A DNA stretch of 64,000 bases, taken from contig DIDP01000051.1 of assembly GCA_002418205.1 (NCBI GenBank), forward strand, positions 1 to 64,000, in the 5' to 3' direction. This document shows positions 62,526 through 64,000 of this stretch, one piece after another (the stretch's first letter is position 1; each line of letters opens with the position of its first letter). The notes under the pieces were generated by a model, which saw only the letters and a program-made list of their open reading frames with translations, was not told the DNA's origin and searched no databases. The DNA comes from Anaerolineales bacterium UBA5797. GTDB taxonomy: Bacteria; Chloroflexota; Anaerolineae; Anaerolineales; Villigracilaceae. Position numbers and translations under genes: made by a program.

Positions 62526-64000
62526 GGCGTTCCTTTCATATCATCCTCCTGTTTGCATTCATTGCATCCTTTTTAACTCCGGTCATGGGCGCGGACGCCC
62601 AGACGCAGCCTCCTTCGGCGCAGGTCCAGGCGTTGTTGAATTCGATGTCGCCCGAAGAGCGCGTGGGGCAATTGTTCCTTGTGACGTTCCGTGGAACGGA
62701 TACGAGTGCGGAATCAGAGATCTATGATCTGATCATGAATCACCATATCGGCGGCGTGATCCTGACCGCCGGCAATGATAATTTTGTCGCCGCGCCGGAC
62801 ACGGTCCCATCTGCCCGCCTGCTGATCGAGCAATTACAGACCATCGAATGGGATGCCACAATTTCACCGTTGCAGGGATTGGCCGGACAGCCCGGGTATA
62901 TTCCACTGTTTATTGGAATTTCACAGGAAGGCGATGGCGCGCCGCGCGATCAGATCCTGAGCGGCTTGACGGCATTGCCAACGCTGATGGCGATCGGTGC
63001 AACCTGGAATACGGAGTTGGCTGCAGATGTCGGTTCGGTGGCGGGTCGCGAACTATCGGCGCTCGGGTTTAATCTGTATCTGGGTCCGTCACTGGACGTG
63101 GTGGAATCGCCGGATCCGGATGCGCAAAGCGATCTCGGGACGCGGGTCTTTGGCGGCGATCCGTTCTGGGTGGGTGAGATGGGGTCGGCATACTTGAACG
63201 GTTTGCATACCGCCAGCAACGGGCGCATGTTGGTGGTCGCCAAGCACTTCCCTGGGCGCGGCGGATCGGACCGCTTGCCGGAGGAGGAGGTGGCAACGGT
63301 GCGAAAGTCGCTGGAGCAATTGAAGCAGATCGAACTGCCTCCATTCTTCGCAGTGACAAGCCCCACCGACCCAACAGCAATCGTGGATGGCTTGCTCGTC
63401 TCGCATATCCGGTATCAGGGCTTCCAGGGCAACATCCGGGCAACCACGCGTCCGGTGAGTTTCGATGCGTCGGCGCTTTCGGCGATCCTTGCCCTGCCTC
63501 AACTCGCGACCTGGCGGGCGAACGGTGGACTGATCGTCAGCGATGATCTGGGAAGCCAGGCAGTGCATGAGTTCTATTCGCAAAGCGGCGAAAACTTTTC
63601 CCCCCGTTTGGTGGCGCGCGATGCGTTCCTTGCCGGGAACGATCTGCTTTATCTCGGGAACATCACCTCCGGGGAGCTTGATGATACCTACTCGGCGACC
63701 CTGCGGATATTGGAATCTTTTTCACAGGAATACCGCAATGATCCGGTCTTTGCCCGGCTGGTGGATACCGCGGTTGCGAGGATCCTTGCCAAGAAGTTCC
63801 AGATCTATGGAAGTTTTACCCTGTCGAATGTGGTCGCGCCCGAAAGCGGCCTGAGCCGGGTGGGCACCTCCCAGCAGGTCATGTTCGATGTTGCGCGCAA
63901 TGCCGCCACCTTGATCAGCCCCGATCCCCAGGAATTGAACACCTTGCTGCCTGCGCCTCCGGGGCAGAATGAACGGATCGTGTTTCTGACCGACGCGATC
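62516..64000 (+). CDS. secreted GH3 beta-N-acetylhexosaminidase-like protein (3' end outside window)
   Basis: 495 codons are visible from ATG 62516, which has GGGGGGAG upstream. A signal peptide (about 1-26) is followed by a GH3 barrel: MSPEERVGQLFLVTF, KHFPGRGGSDRLPEEE (NagZ-like loop), GLIVSDDLGSQAV with the nucleophile Asp. NagZ enzymes carry GHGxxxxDSH in the loop; here the His residues are Arg and absent, so the usual Asp-His acid/base dyad is missing. It is predicted to be exported, unlike the cytoplasmic NagZ of E. coli. Confidence 0.85.
   Translation, partial: MSIRRSFHIILLFAFIASFLTPVMGADAQTQPPSAQVQALLNSMSPEERVGQLFLVTFRGTDTSAESEIYDLIMNHHIGGVILTAGNDNFVAAPDTVPSARLLIEQLQTIEWDATISPLQGLAGQPGYIPLFIGISQEGDGAPRDQILSGLTALPTLMAIGATWNTELAADVGSVAGRELSALGFNLYLGPSLDVVESPDPDAQSDLGTRVFGGDPFWVGEMGSAYLNGLHTASNGRMLVVAKHFPGRGGSDRLPEEEVATVRKSLEQLKQIELPPFFAVTSPTDPTAIVDGLLVSHIRYQGFQGNIRATTRPVSFDASALSAILALPQLATWRANGGLIVSDDLGSQAVHEFYSQSGENFSPRLVARDAFLAGNDLLYLGNITSGELDDTYSATLRILESFSQEYRNDPVFARLVDTAVARILAKKFQIYGSFTLSNVVAPESGLSRVGTSQQVMFDVARNAATLISPDPQELNTLLPAPPGQNERIVFLTDAI

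Noticed and set aside
1..64000. Prophage, insertion sequence or CRISPR
   Set aside because: No integrase, transposase, phage structural gene or regularly spaced direct repeats were seen.

Overview
The window looks like chromosomal DNA of a moderately GC-rich member of Chloroflexota, most likely class Anaerolineae. This is inferred from gene content and style: RNase Y, BioY, ArsA-like ATPases, LysM/CAP surface proteins, an SLH protein with cysteine pairs, and interspersed palindromic repeats. No rRNA or marker phylogeny is available here. I found no prophage, insertion sequence, CRISPR array, tRNA or rRNA.

Layout. 1-3.1 kb: a minus-strand set of two ArsA/GET3-like ATPases and two small paralogous proteins, with a divergent membrane-anchored protein. 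3.1-7.5 kb: CstA-type transporter, a CxxC thioredoxin-fold-like protein behind a promoter, structured leader and terminator, ketopantoate reductase, DUF503 and a HIT protein. 7.5-20 kb: mostly plus-strand housekeeping and accessory genes (folC, lon, SDR, M24 peptidase, membrane protein, GNAT, a Phd/PIN toxin-antitoxin pair with its own palindromic operator, tag, esterase, MFS, MBL hydrolase and a conserved unknown).

20-33 kb: a ten-gene minus-strand sugar locus: LacI regulator, ABC binding protein and two permeases, GH4, BadF-type kinase, ChbG-like deacetylase, GH3 with PA14, a mutarotase-like protein and GH1. A good promoter abuts two tandem copies of a 12-bp palindrome just before lacI, so the locus probably runs from one repressed promoter. 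It appears to import beta-linked oligosaccharides and hydrolyse them inside the cell.

33-41 kb: rny-recX, a long non-coding region with several stable hairpins, a malic enzyme-phosphotransacetylase fusion, DedA, a small membrane protein and obg. 41-49 kb: an AT-richer SLH surface protein ending at a 46-nt perfect palindrome, an FHA/response regulator-kinase/sensor kinase operon, bioY, a CAP-LysM protein and yjbQ. 49-57 kb: a cyclic-2,3-diphosphoglycerate-synthetase-like GTPase, argS (apparently leaderless), rpsT (TTG start), a LysM-LysM-CAP protein and uvrA. 57-64 kb: an ECF-type sigma factor with degV and a small membrane protein, a HEPN-like protein with a family 2 glycosyltransferase, an AAA ATPase, a glycerophosphodiesterase and the start of a NagZ-like GH3 enzyme cut by the window edge.

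The strongest candidates for something undescribed are the ArsA-pair locus, where the cut gene has Asn in place of the expected switch-I catalytic Asp; the terminator-ended leader before the CxxC protein; the structured non-coding region before the malic enzyme; and the use of a phospho-specific GH4 beside an ABC importer and a kinase, with no PTS visible.
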